From positions 52,083,563 to 52,147,562 of the forward strand of contig NC_059080.1 in assembly GCF_020497125.1 (NCBI RefSeq): 64,000 bases of DNA, read 5' to 3'. This DNA comes from Mauremys mutica (taxonomy: Eukaryota > Chordata > Testudines > Geoemydidae). A model generated the notes under the pieces. It was not told where the DNA came from and did not search any database. It was given only the letters and a program-made list of their open reading frames with translations. A program made the translations under genes and the position numbers. The number at the start of each line of letters is the position of its first letter. The stretch's first letter is position 1. Positions 11,531-21,999 of the stretch are shown one piece after another.

Positions 11531-13439
11531 GCCCAGCATGTTCCGAGATAAGCGAAAATCATAAGGTGGAGTTAGTGAGGGAGACATTAATGTAGCGTAG
11601 GCCTGAAACAATTGGGGCTGTCAGGACTTTTGATTGCAAGTGCAGCTAACGGAGCACAGGTTAGCTATGCTTACTTTGTCTCTCTTCTGGCAGGAGGTGA
11701 CAGCTGAATTCTAGACCAGCTGGAACCTTTGAATAGCTGGCAGGTCCACGTAGCTAGCGTTCACTGCCATAGTCCAGTGGAGAGGCTGCAAGCAGATGGG
11801 TGAGAGAAGCTGGATCAGCTCTGAAGGGAAGGGGCTACAGGCTCTTTGACAACCATTGATGAAGGGTTGCTATCCAGGGACTGATGTCACATGCGACACT
11901 AAGAATAATGGAGAGTCTAATCTGATCCCTAGGTTGTGGATCACCGATGATGTTGATCTGATTGATGCCCTCAACTGATGGCGCACCAGGCCCAGTGACC
12001 TCCATCCCCACCAACCCACGTGGCCAGGAACAGCAAGGTGAGCTTCTCAGGTGCCTATTAAAAGCCCCTGCCCCACAAAACCATCAATCTTGGGAACTCC
12101 AGTACAGGGCTTGACAGCTTCTTAACACAGCTGTGCAGCCTTCAGTATTGGAGTCTTCTTTATATCAGAATAAGACTCATGTTTTTTTCTCCCTACTGGG
12201 TCTCATACCAAGAGACTGTAACAACATTGCTCACACGTGTGGGTCTCTTCCCACAGTCAAGGTCAGGTCAGAGAAGCCCCATCACACCTGCTTTCTTACC
12301 ATCTTTATTCCTGCAATCATTCCATGTTAAGCCCAGCTATAGAGAACAGAACCAGCACTGATCCAGCTGCACTGTCCAGCCAGGACTCAGAGATGTGTGC
12401 AAGACAAGCACTGCATCCAAGATTGAGTGAAGAATTATGCTGGTTTTGTTGATGGCTGTCCTTGCATTCAGTAGCTCAAGGTGCAGCCTAGGATTCCTGT
12501 CCTGACAGTGAGAGGTGAGACCCCTGCAGTGACCTGATAATAAGGCTTCATGCCAGAGAAGATTCCCATTGCTCTGCTTTCCAATGGCCATTGGGCACAG
12601 CCTAGATATTTTGTGACTGTCTGGAGTGGGAGAACTTGGGGTTTCTGTAATCATTCAGCTGCATTCCCAGTCAGCCAGTTCCATGTGCTGCCAGTGGTTG
12701 TTGTCAGGCAGACTAAAGGAGTAGTTAATATGGAAAACATTGTGTTTTTTTATTTCCTTCCTCTCTATCCCCTTGTCTCCCCTTTTCACCCTTCTCTTTC
12801 ATGCAAGAGTGCTCCCTGGCAGTGTGAGTTAGTTTGGTTCTCCCAGGCCTTAGCACCTCTCTTTGGCTTCTGCAGATTGGTATGCAGGAAATCCAGGAAA
12901 TGGATAGAAAGTGGCCTCAGAATGTATATAGTGGGGGAGGTAAGTGTTCATTCCCCCTTGCTCCTCCGTGGTGGGGGGTAGTGAATGAATAGGAGCAGTA
13001 TCAAAGGGGCTACCTCCCAATCAGCATCAGGAAAGGACTGAGGGCAAATGATGGCTTCAAAATATGGAAATAGCTTTGCTGTGTTAATAAGAAAAGTCTG
13101 TTCCAAACTTGAGCGAAGTTTGCTTGCCTTTGGAGATTTATTCCTGGCAGAACTGGAAGGAAGCTGATGCTATGTCATTTAGCAACACTAAACGGGCAAG
13201 CCAAGCATTAAGCCAATTATAGCCCACAAATCATTGCACAGCAGGGCAGCACTCTGACTGCAGCAATGGGCCAGCAACTGCAGGGATCAGCAGGGAATTA
13301 GCATTGATTGGCTGCCTGGGGCCCAACAACACAGCCCTGCCACTAGCTTTCATCGCCCAGTCAATAGCCTCCAGCTGCCCTGGTATTACTAACTAGGCTC
13401 ACTTCAACTCCTGCTAGGACACTGAATTCCAATTGTTTG
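11531..13439. other. No recognised feature
   Basis: A 143-codon open frame at 12550-12981 shows no domain or motif that I know, and its C-terminal part is a mix of P, F, S and L residues expected from pyrimidine-rich DNA. Nothing else recognised. Confidence 0.4.
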
Positions 13440-13515
13440 CAGGGTTGCTGTAGCCGTCTTGGTCCCAGAATATGGCAGAGAAAAGATATTATCTCACACA
13501 CCTTGTCTCTCACTG
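13440..13515 (-). mobile_element. PLE tail fragment with inverted junction
   Basis: Read on the minus strand, an inverted block (gagacaaggtgtgtgagata, then atatctttt) is followed at once by the terminal block gggaccaagacggctacagc. The normal tail has the first block in the opposite orientation (ttacctcacccaccttgtct). The same arrangement occurs at 29600-29665, so it is not a local accident. Confidence 0.6.
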
Positions 13516-14130
13516 AATTTCGAGGCAGAAGAGTCGCTTCAGGCTGGGAAAGGACAAGGAACTCAGACCACTCACAAAAGCAAGGGGGTTGGAGACCCTA
13601 GAAAAGCAACACAATGTTGTCGCCACGGCCTAAGTGTGGCTGTGTGCTAGGCCTAGGCTGCGTGGTATGGAGTGTGTGCTGGGAAGGGGTAGGTAGGAAG
13701 GAGACCAGGATGGGGTCTGGGTGGACAGGATGGATGTGGTCTGAGCAGGCTGGAGGGGGATAGATTTTGTCCATCTATCCTGCCAAAAAGAATTCTTCCG
13801 CAAGATGATCTGTGGAGAGTGGGACTTTTGGGGGAGGGGAGGTTCAATTGACTAACTGGTGAGTCAATAATAAACTAAAGGGGTGCTAAGGTAGCTAATT
13901 CATTGTACAGCGCACAGCACTGAGGAAGGGGACACAATGTCAGAGAGGGGCCTGTTGGTGAACTGGACCCATTAACGTCTCCAGGAGAAACATTTTCTGT
14001 AGCTAAGGGAGGGTTTTGACCAGGCTGTGCGCCTCCATGGTTATTGCAGTGGGTGATGGGGCTGGCGTCACTACTTCTGGGCTGGGGCAGCCTCCTGCAG
14101 GGTATCAAGGGCAGGAAGAGGCCAGTCCTG
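13516..14130. other. Purine-rich unrecognised stretch
   Basis: Contains runs such as ggaaggggtaggtaggaagg (13682 on) and ends in single-copy-looking sequence. No gene or repeat recognised. Confidence 0.4.
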
Positions 14131-14244
14131 GGGGGCTCAGTTACGGTGATTAGTGTTGAAATTTCAGTGTTGGAGCTCTAGTGGATATGCCTCCATTCAA
14201 GGGCCCAGCAGGCTCAGTTCCCTCAGTGTGTGTCCCTGCTTCCT

Positions 14245-14420
14245 CACAGTTTTGGTAAGACAACTCCCACCTTTTCATGCTCTCTGTATGTGTATATACA
14301 TATCTCCTCAATATATGTTCCATTCCATGCATCCGAAGAAGTGGGGCTGTAGCCCACAAAAGCTTATGCTCAAATAAATTTGTTAGTCTCTAAGGTGCCA
14401 CAAGTACTCCTGTTCTTTTT
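14245..14420 (+). mobile_element. 5'-truncated PLE tail, first PLE family
   Basis: Matches the 3' noncoding tail of the PLE at 20-21 kb: ctcccaccttttcatgctct at the start and ttagtctctaaggtgccaca near the end. No coding part is present. A short acagt occurs on both sides (14247 area and after the T-rich end), a possible small target duplication. Confidence 0.75.
14329..14369 (+). ncRNA. Hammerhead-like RNA motif in PLE tail, copy a
   Basis: GCAT (14329-14332) pairs with ATGC (14366-14369). Inside lie CCGAAGAA (14333-14340), a stem GTGGGGC/GCCCAC with loop TGTA, then AAAAGCTT. The stem differs from the copy at 21314 on both strands (A-T replaced by G-C) yet remains paired. GAAA has become AAAA, so this copy is probably inactive even if the motif was once a ribozyme. 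Confidence 0.45.
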
Positions 14421-14886
14421 ACAGTGTGTGAAGGGAGTAGTAAGGATGCCGGAGGAAGGCCATGAACCCTACACTGCCGACAACATGTCCTACCCCGTCT
14501 ACTGTACTTCACTGTAGGGCGATGGGTTTGGTCATAGTAAGGAGAACCCCTATGGTTCAGTGTCTATTTCATTCTGCATTTGGCCAGCTCTGCTCTCTCT
14601 CCTATAGCAGGGGCTTCCCTGACCATAGCCACACACATGCCTGCCTTGCTGGATAAATAGCCATCCACTTTTGCAAAGCAGGGAAGAAGGCCTAAGAGAA
14701 ATTGTTCCATGACTCTCACACGTACTTATTCACACAAAGCTGCATGGGGTTGCCTGGGCTTCTCCCCTAGGAGCTAAATGCTGCTTTGCAGAGTGCTCAG
14801 GTGAGAAACTCAGAGCCTTGAAGACCAGCTAAGCTCAGTTAGATGCTAATGTGGGCTCAGCTGGCGCACAGCTCACCAAATAGCTA
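14421..14886. other. No recognised feature
   Basis: No repeat or gene that I can name. Confidence 0.4.
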
Positions 14887-15205
14887 GACTAGGGCTGATT
14901 GGAAAACTTGTTTTTCTGCTGAAAATTTAGACATAAATGGAAAAGGTTGTTTTTTATTGAAATTTAGGCTTTTTATTGGAAAACCAAAAACTGAAAAATA
15001 TTGTTGGCAACCAAAATCTTTTGACCAAAAAGTGCACAGACCCCAGAAATGACACCCCAAAACGGAAAGTTTTGGCTGAAAACCAAACACCGTTTTTCAG
15101 CTGAACATTTTCAGCATTTGAGTTTATGATTTTCAGATTTGAAAAAAATCAAGTTTTCAAGGAGAGCAGACACATTCAGTCCAAGATTTTGTGTCCAATC
15201 AGCCC
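14887..15205. mobile_element. MITE with AGGGCTGATTGG inverted ends
   Basis: The left end tagggctgattggaaaac and right end tgtccaatcagccctaa are inverted repeats. The short shared flank ctagac may be part of a target duplication. The interior is AT-rich with mirror-like phrases (gaaaattta, attttcagc). Confidence 0.65.
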
Positions 15206-15553
15206 TAACCTAGACCTATATGTGAAACATCCTACCTGAGGCTGGGTTTGTGTGTTAGGGATGGGTGTCATTCATGGTATTAGGAACATTGCTTGAAATT
15301 CTACTTGAAAAGGCTCATTGGCCCTCTTGTTAAAAGAAAAAAAATAGTATACCCACAAAAATCATGTTAAACAAATATTAAAGTTGTAAAGTCAAGCACT
15401 CAAAAATTAGGAAATACTAGAATTGAGATTGCCTGTGCAACCTTAATTTGTTCCCTTTGAAAGTAGGCCTTATTGTATAGTATGCAATCATTTAATTAAA
15501 AGCTATTTTTTCCACAGGACCTGTATTCATTTAATGTTATGTGTGTGTCAGAC

Positions 15554-15572
15554 AGAGAGAGAGAGAGAGAGA
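15554..15572. repeat. (GA)n microsatellite
   Basis: A short GA run directly after a GT-rich stretch (tgtgtgtgtcaga). Confidence 0.9.
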
Positions 15573-15889
15573 ATTTTAGATTTAAAAAAAAGGAAACTGA
15601 AAAAACTGGAATTCCATCATGTGGCATCATATTGATGCCCACATGGTTCATCAGCAGAATTGGAACCTTTTGATCCACAGCACTGGCCTCTGCCACTTCA
15701 GCTAATGGAGTAACTGACAGCAGTAGTAGGTTGTTATCCTGTATGTGGACCAGCACTAGAGGGCGATAGGATTCTTTGCCAGGGGTTTCCCAGGTATTTG
15801 TTGACAGCAACAGAATAATGAAACCTAGTGATCTTGGGTTCCATTCCAGGCTCTACAGGGGAACGTGCTCCACAAAGCACAGATTCTTC

Positions 15890-16380
15890 TGCCCAGTCCT
15901 CCACCCCAAAACTCGACCTTTTCTGCCCCATCTCCACCAACCTATCCCTGTCCCAGTCCCAATCCTGTCTCTATGGCATCTCTTCTTCCTTGTCCTAGTC
16001 CCATTCTCCTCATCTAGCCAGTCCCACTCTCCACTCCTCAGATTTCTGCTCCCAGTCCCGATCTCCCTGGCCAGCAAATCCTAGTCTCACCCCTTCAGGC
16101 TCCCCATCCCTTCAGGCTCCCCATCCCAGACTCCACAGTCCCAGTCTCCCCATTTTCTACTCTGGTCTCCTTGCCCAGCCAGTCAGTCTCCATCCTCCAG
16201 GATTCTTGTCCCAATCTACTTCCCACTCCACCCCACTCCCAAGCCCTTGTGCTCTCTACATATGAATTAGACAGCTTCCTCCTACACACTTTCTGCACCC
16301 CAGCAGCGGGGTCATTGGGAGCACAAGAGAGACAGGCTACTAGCTCTCAGATCAGGTGTCCAGCCCCATCCTAGCCCAGA
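15890..16380. repeat. Pyrimidine-rich block with short tandem duplication
   Basis: C/T-rich on the plus strand, with recurring phrases such as cagtcccagtc and tctccc. An 18-bp unit, ccttcaggctccccatcc, is directly duplicated at 16092-16127. Chance open frames here are serine/proline- and leucine-rich. It is probably the inside of a non-autonomous repeat. Confidence 0.5.
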
Positions 16381-16739
16381 GCAGCTGGGAGTAGCCATTA
16401 CCAGGCAAGCGGGGCTTCCCTTGGTAGCCTTGGCTTGGAGCAGCTCAGTCTCTCTGTGGGGATGGTACAGGTGCAGTCTGGTCAGCCCTAGCAGCTGTGA
16501 GGGGCTGGAGCATGCTCACTGCGGACACAATCTTCTGACATTTTAGCAGTTAAGCTCTAGCAAGTCTCTCCTCAGCATGTGAACTGTGATTTTTCAGACT
16601 TATAACATGGCCACATTTGGGCTGCTTTCCACAGGAGTAGCAAATGGCACATCCACAGCACTAAAGCCACCCCCTGCCAATTTTCAAGTCCCTGCTGCAA
16701 AGCAGGGGGGGTGCTAGAGCTTCCCAACAAAAAAAGAAC
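16381..16739. other. No recognised feature
   Basis: GC-moderate sequence adjoining MITE-like material; possibly the inside of the same repeat as the pyrimidine block and the AT-rich end at 16740-16915. Confidence 0.3.
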
Positions 16740-16915
16740 GCCAGAATTTTTTTAACATTGAAAAACTGCTATTGGTTGGGGTTGGGGGGGGTATTTATTT
16801 TTGTTTTTTGGCTGGCCTTGCTCTCAAAAATGGCTGAACCATTTTGCCTGAAATTTTCCAAAAATATTCAACCTGAAGCAGATACTTGGCATGGAAAATT
16901 TCAGCCCTAGCAGTT
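16740..16915. mobile_element. MITE relic
   Basis: AT-rich block ending in ggaaaatttcagccctagc, the right-end style seen in other MITEs here (compare 15205). The left end is unclear. Confidence 0.45.
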
Positions 16916-17737
16916 AATATCTGGCAAAGTTGTAAGCAACTGAAAACATGGTCTTACACTGGGAAGTGTCAGGTAACCTTAATAATAATGATATCAGCTC
17001 TGCCTATAATGAATTCTATGATCTTTGACCCCTTTTTTAATTACCCAAATAGTAGTCAATTACATTTGAGGTTGATGTGCTATGTGGTATCTGCCAGTGG
17101 ATCTTCATCCTAAACCCTCTTACCCCAGCTAACTCAAATGTTAACATCTTATAACTTTCCAAAAATTCAACATTAAAGATAGTGAGCAATATTCTCCTGG
17201 ACAAAAGTTCCAGTTACAGCCTTATCGCTGTCTCTAAATTACCTGGATCAGCAACAATAGTCTATAAAATTCTTACAATTAAACATTTTTACTTAATAGC
17301 AATAAAACAATTATCTTAAACAAGTATCCACTGAGTGAGAGAGCCATATCATGAAGATTCAGTCTAAACACAGACAAAGACCTCAAACAGGGAAGGAACA
17401 GAAGAAAAACCGTTGTTATAGTGAGCAAAGTTTTTTTAAACCTTACAATTCATATCATACAATCACTGCACAAACAATACACTCAACATCAGAAACAAAT
17501 GTCTATTGAAAGTTAGGCAGCACTGAACCACTTAATCGTATACCTAACTGGCTATCTCTACAGCAGAAGAAAAAAATCTTTATAATTCTGAGACTTTAAA
17601 AAGGCATTTTTGCTATCAAAAAATATCGCATTTATTCTTATTAATCTGCAGATTTGCATGGAAAATATGAAAGCAGAAAAACCCAATGTAACAAATTCAT
17701 TACAGAAAAACAGCAACAGTTTTCTAAGAGCTTGAAT
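16916..17737. other. No recognised feature
   Basis: AT-rich sequence with no gene or repeat that I can assign. Confidence 0.4.
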
Positions 17738-18125
17738 TATTATTAGAATTGGTTGAAAAATGATTAGTATATTTTGTGGAAAGTTTAAAAAGTAAGGAAC
17801 TTTTTTATTCAATTTGAAATTTTTTGGGAAATATTTTATTTTGTCAAAGAAACAAATGGTTACATTTATGTGGGAAATTATTTTCATTATTTTTTTTTCC
17901 TTTGGGGAAAAAAAAGAGGAAAAACTTGGTTTCCCTCAGTTTTTTTATATTTGTTTTTATTTTTATTTTTACTTTCCCCCATGTTTTCCCACTAACATAA
18001 AACAAAGTTTTGTTTCAAAATATTTTCATTAAAAGAAAAAAAAAAGACTAAAATGAAAATGGAATGAAAAGGTGTTTTCCTTTGGGAAAACAGTTTGTTG
18101 GAAAACTTTCAATCGGGGCTCATTA
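17738..18125. mobile_element. AT-rich MITE
   Basis: The left end attagaattggttgaaaaat and right end aactttcaatcggggctcat are approximate inverted repeats. The interior is mostly A- and T-runs. The 109-codon open frame inside (minus strand, 17558-17887) reflects that composition. Confidence 0.5.
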
Positions 18126-18263
18126 TTGTTAGACTATTTAGTCCCAATACTGTAAGTTTTTCCATGCAGACAGATTCCAATGGGGTTCTAAGGGAGCATG
18201 GGGTTTTGTGAACATGGCACAATTTACAGGATTGGGGATTGACTCTGCACAGGCATATACCTC

Positions 18264-19172
18264 CTGTTACATTCTGTACCTCAAAGTAGCACCTTGGAAC
18301 CTTCACCACTGTGATATGATTAGGATATGTTTTGTACAAAGTATGTCTTGTGAGTATGTCATTTTAAAAGTCTTGATATGTTGAACATTAATATATTGTT
18401 GGGTTGTAAGTGCTATTTTTGCACGTGAAGTTCTGAAGTATGGCTATATGTATTACTGAAGTATGTTGTGAGGTTGGGGACACCCACAACTAGCCTTTCA
18501 GTTAAAACAAAGGACTAGCCATCAAAAGCCAGATGGGGAATTAATGGCTTATCAACACCCACTCCACTATCCCAGAGACTGTCAGGGTGAGAAAAGCAGT
18601 TTCATTCAACACTTGCTTAGACTAAAAGTTTAGGATTTAGAACTCATGTTTCTATTTTTATTTCTTAAGGTAACTGTCTCTGACCTTTTTGCCTACCACT
18701 TATAAATCACTTAAAATCTATCTTTCTGTAGTTAATAAACTTACATTAATGTTTCATCCTTACCAGCGAGTTTGTCTAAGGTGCTTGGGAAATCTCAGCT
18801 CAGGTTACAAAGGTGCATTTCCACTTTCCTATGAAGAAGTGGCAAACGAAGTAATGAAATTACACTGGTCAGGCTCCTGACCTGTGCAAGAGGGTACAGT
18901 TCTGGAGTGCAAGGCTGGGAAGATGCAGGGTGGGGAAAGCAGGAGGAATTGGCTGGAGCCTCTCTTTTGATGGTTCTTGTGTGGCTGGGAGATCATTCAT
19001 GTAACACAGTTGGGTATGTCCCTACTTGTGCATGGCTCTACAAGTGCAGTACCTATCAAAGGTTTGTAGCTTGTCAAAGCATCACAATGTGGGAGGCAGC
19101 CCAGGTCAGTGAGTTTAGAGGGCTCAGGAGTCCCATAGTCCAGGTTGCACCCTGGGGACACCGTCAGACACC
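18264..19172 (+). mobile_element. LTR-like repeat, old
   Basis: Has the layout of a solo LTR or related element. The start is TG-like (tgttacattctgtacctc), the polyadenylation signal AATAAA lies at 18734-18739 within tgtagttaataaac, and the end is caccgtcagaca. The block around the polyA signal (cacttaaaatctatctttc) is shared with the repeat at 30670-32570. No internal retroviral genes are present. The boundaries are approximate. Confidence 0.5.
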
Positions 19173-19562
19173 CCGATACATATTTTTTTTAAAAGATAGT
19201 TCCCTCAGATTTTTCCACTAATAAAACTCATCATTCGTTCCTAGCTTAGAAAAGACATAATGAAAGATGATGATAGGAAATGAAGACTAGCCGGGGTTAA
19301 GAGAGACAACAACAGAACAGCTTTTATGGATAATCTAAAATGCTTTGGTAGCTAAAGTTAAGAGGAGCATCAGAATCAGCAAGAAAATTAAAAATATTGA
19401 GCTGAATTAAAACATTCCTCCCTTTTGCACATTACAGGGGATCCCAACAGGGCAGATTTGCTGCTTCAGAGTAATGCCAGCTCTTTTACTAGACTGAATG
19501 AAGGTGACATTTTTTGTTTTGTTTTGTTTACACAGATCCATGGACAGAAGAACAGAACAAAT
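19173..19562. other. No recognised feature
   Basis: Nothing assignable before the TTTC microsatellite. Confidence 0.4.
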
Positions 19563-19564
19563 TT

Positions 19565-19627
<63 letters not shown>
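19563..19627. repeat. (TTTC)n microsatellite
   Basis: About 16 perfect TTTC units in 65 bp. It creates long SFFLSFF or KERKKER open frames on both strands that are not genes. Confidence 0.97.
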
Positions 19628-20079
19628 GTGCTCGGTTCAAGATTCTCTCCTAATGCACAAAGTGAGAGCTCTTCAACTAGAGGTTCTTCTGACACTTTTC
19701 AGGGCACCCAGAATGGTGAGCAACTTTGTTGTTACCTGTCCCCAGTGCCAGGAAGTCTTGCCAGCTGAGTGTTAGCTCCCTACCACAACCAGCCTGTCAG
19801 CCACTCAAGCACTCTCCTCTAGTCTAGGCTACACCAGCCCAGCCTTTGCCCTGCAGGATGACACTAGATGCACCTTGAGTCCCTTCAAAGTTCCCTCCTG
19901 TGGTGTCCAGTCCCTGATCACCAGAAACCCATAGAAATTGCACATCCTCTGTTCCCAAAAGAGCAGCGAACTCCTGTGTTATCCTACACCACTGCTCCTG
20001 TGTCACGTGCAGCACTTGAGCCCAACTGTAATAAAAACAAAGGAAATGTATTGAAGACTGACTAGAGATTCAAATAGAA

Positions 20080-21120
20080 ACCCTCGAGGAATTCCACCGA
20101 GATTTTAACAATTTCCATCCCACCATCAACCTCAGCCTAGACCAATCCACACAAGCGGTCCATTTCCTAGACACTACTGTGCTAATAAACGATGGTCACA
20201 TCCATACCACCCTATACCGGAAACCCACTGACCGCTATACTTACTTACATGCCTCCAGCTTCCATCCCGGACACACCACACGATCCATTGTCTACAGCCA
20301 AGCTCTAAGATACAACCGTATTTGCTCCAATCCCTCGGACAGAGATAAACACCTACAAGATCTCTATCAAGCATTCTTAAACCTACAATACCCACCTGCT
20401 GAAGTGAAAAAACAGATTGACAGAGCCAGAAGAGTACCCAGAAGCCACCTACTACAGGACAGGCCTAAAAAAGAAAATAACAGAACACCACTAGCCATCA
20501 CCTACAGCCCCCAACTAAAACCTCTCCAGCGCATCATCAAAGATTTACAACCTATCCTTAAAGATGATCCCTCACTCTCACAGATCTTGGGAGACAGGCC
20601 AGTCCTCGCTTATAGACAGCCTCCCAACCTGAAGCAAATACTCACCAGCAACCGCACACCATACAACATAAACACTAACCCAGGAACCTATCCTTGCAAT
20701 AAAGCCCGATGCCAGCTCTGTCCACATATCCATTCAAGTGACACCATCACTGGACCTAATCACATCAGACACACCATCAGAGGCTCGTACACCTGCACAT
20801 CTACCAACGTGATATATGCCATCATGTGCCAGCAATGCCCCTCTGCCATGTACATTGGCCAAACCGGACAGTCTCTACGCAAAAGAATAAATGGACACAA
20901 ATCTGACATCAGGAATCATAACATTCAAAAACCAGTGGGAGAACACTTCAACCTTTCTAACCACTCAGTGACAGACTTGAAGGTGGCAATTTTGCAACAA
21001 AAAAACTTCAAAAACAGACTCCAAAGAGAGACTGCTGAACTTGAATTAATATGCAAACTAGATACCATTAACTGTGGTCTAAATAAAGACTGGGAATGGT
21101 TGGGTCATTACACCAATTGA
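20080..21120 (+). CDS. PLE polyprotein C-terminus: RT thumb and GIY-YIG endonuclease
   Basis: The frame is open from the truncation point to the stop at 21118-21120, with no true start; the first usable GTG codon is at 20179. Numbering from there, residues 1-30 are the end of the RT palm. SIVYSQALRYNRICS (36-50) is the conserved PLE thumb block, and a basic linker runs to about 165. Cysteines C173, C178 and C181 form a zinc-binding cluster. The GIY-YIG nuclease follows, with VIYAIMCQQC (211-220), MYIGQTGQSLRKRINGH (224-240), the Glu of TAELELICKLDT (286-296) and GLNKD (300-304). The catalytic RT aspartates lie in the missing 5' part, so it cannot copy itself, but the nuclease domain looks intact. 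In the family, this nuclease cuts the target and RT copies from the nick. Confidence 0.9.
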   Translation, partial: TLEEFHRDFNNFHPTINLSLDQSTQAVHFLDTTVLINDGHIHTTLYRKPTDRYTYLHASSFHPGHTTRSIVYSQALRYNRICSNPSDRDKHLQDLYQAFLNLQYPPAEVKKQIDRARRVPRSHLLQDRPKKENNRTPLAITYSPQLKPLQRIIKDLQPILKDDPSLSQILGDRPVLAYRQPPNLKQILTSNRTPYNINTNPGTYPCNKARCQLCPHIHSSDTITGPNHIRHTIRGSYTCTSTNVIYAIMCQQCPSAMYIGQTGQSLRKRINGHKSDIRNHNIQKPVGEHFNLSNHSVTDLKVAILQQKNFKNRLQRETAELELICKLDTINCGLNKDWEWLGHYTN

Positions 21121-21404
21121 ATCTATTTCCCTATGTTAAGTTCTCCTCACACCTTCTATGGGCCATCTTAATTATCACTTCAAAAAGTTTTTTTTCCTCC
21201 TGCTAACGATAGCTCATCTCAATTGATTAGACTCTGCCTGTTGGTATGCATACTTCCACCTTTTCATGTTCTCTGTATGTATAAATATCTCCTGTCTGTG
21301 TGTTCCATTCTATGCATCCGAAGAAGTGAGCTTTAGCTCACGAAAGCTCATGCTAAAATAAATTTGTTAGTCTTTAAGGTGCCACAAGTACTCCTGTTTT
21401 TTTT
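20081..21404 (+). mobile_element. Young 5'-truncated Penelope-like element
   Basis: A 9-bp target duplication, AAATAGAAA, flanks it exactly (20072-20080 and 21405-21413) and defines both ends. It starts inside the RT domain and ends with gtgccacaagtactcctg plus a T-run. The interrupted host sequence (repeat A) continues on both sides. The open frame and clean duplication make it the youngest PLE in the window. Confidence 0.92.
21314..21353 (+). ncRNA. Hammerhead-like RNA motif in PLE tail, copy b
   Basis: GCAT (21314-21317) pairs with ATGC (21350-21353), enclosing CCGAAGAA (21318-21325), a perfect 6-bp stem GTGAGC/GCTCAC with loop TTTA, and GAAAGCTC (21342-21349). CYGANGA followed by a stem and GAAA is the order of a hammerhead core. 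It deviates by C for U at core position 4 and an extra A before the stem. A short AGC/GCT helix with loop TCAT could alternatively act as stem III. PLEs are known to carry hammerheads in their terminal repeats. Activity is not shown by the sequence. Confidence 0.5.
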
Positions 21405-21440
21405 AAATAGAAATGTGTGAGTGATGGAAATAAATAGTTA

Positions 21441-21655
21441 TAAGAACATAAGAATGGCTGTACTGGGTCAGACCAAAGGTCCATCCAGCCCAGTATCCTG
21501 TCCACTGACCGTGGCCAATGCCAGGTGCCCCAGAGGGAGTGAACCTAACAGGTAATGATCAAGCGATCTCTCTCCTGCCGTCCATCACCACCCTCTGACA
21601 GAGGCTAGGGACACCATTCCTTACCCATCCTGGTTAATAGCCATTATGTACACAA
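21441..21655 (-). repeat. CR1-class 3' end fragment
   Basis: Contains aagaacataagaatggctgt, then gggtcagaccaaaggtccat and ggctagggacaccattcctt. On the minus strand it ends like a CR1 tail (gatactgggctggatggacc, then ttcttatgttctt). A close copy lies at 42195-42430. Inserted in repeat A. Confidence 0.6.
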
Positions 21656-21854
21656 CAAAATCACAAAACACCAACTAGCGCCTACACATATTAATAGTCA
21701 CCTTTCTTATCTAACAGAGTAGGTTCTCACCCCAAAATCCAGTCTTCTGCAGCACTTGCTACCCCAAGGAGCCAGGAAGCAGTCTTTCATGAAGCACCCA
21801 CCTCATCAAAGTACCTTCTCAGTAAATGGATGCAAAGTGTCTTTCTCCACTGTA

Positions 21855-21990
21855 ACAACAAGGAGTGGGTAAAAAACAAAAGCTTATGCCCAAATAAATC
21901 TGTTAGTCTTTAAGATGCCACCGGACTCCTTGTTGTTTTTGTGGATACAGACTAACTTGGCTACCCTCTGATACTTTTCTCCACCTTGTG
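21855..21990 (+). mobile_element. Short PLE tail with inverted 5' fragment
   Basis: The plus-strand tail caaaagcttatgcccaaata continues through actccttgttgtttttgtgg to tacagactaacttggctacc. At its left edge acaacaaggagt is the reverse complement of actccttgttgt in the tail, so a small inverted piece sits at the 5' junction. Tctccac occurs on both outer flanks. Confidence 0.65.
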
Positions 21991-21999
21991 ATAAACTGA

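Noticed and set aside
12550..12981. 143-codon open frame
   Set aside because: No known motif; composition follows local pyrimidine richness.
19407..19775. Open frames of KERKKER and SFFLSFF on opposite strands
   Set aside because: They are produced by the TTTC microsatellite and have no domain.
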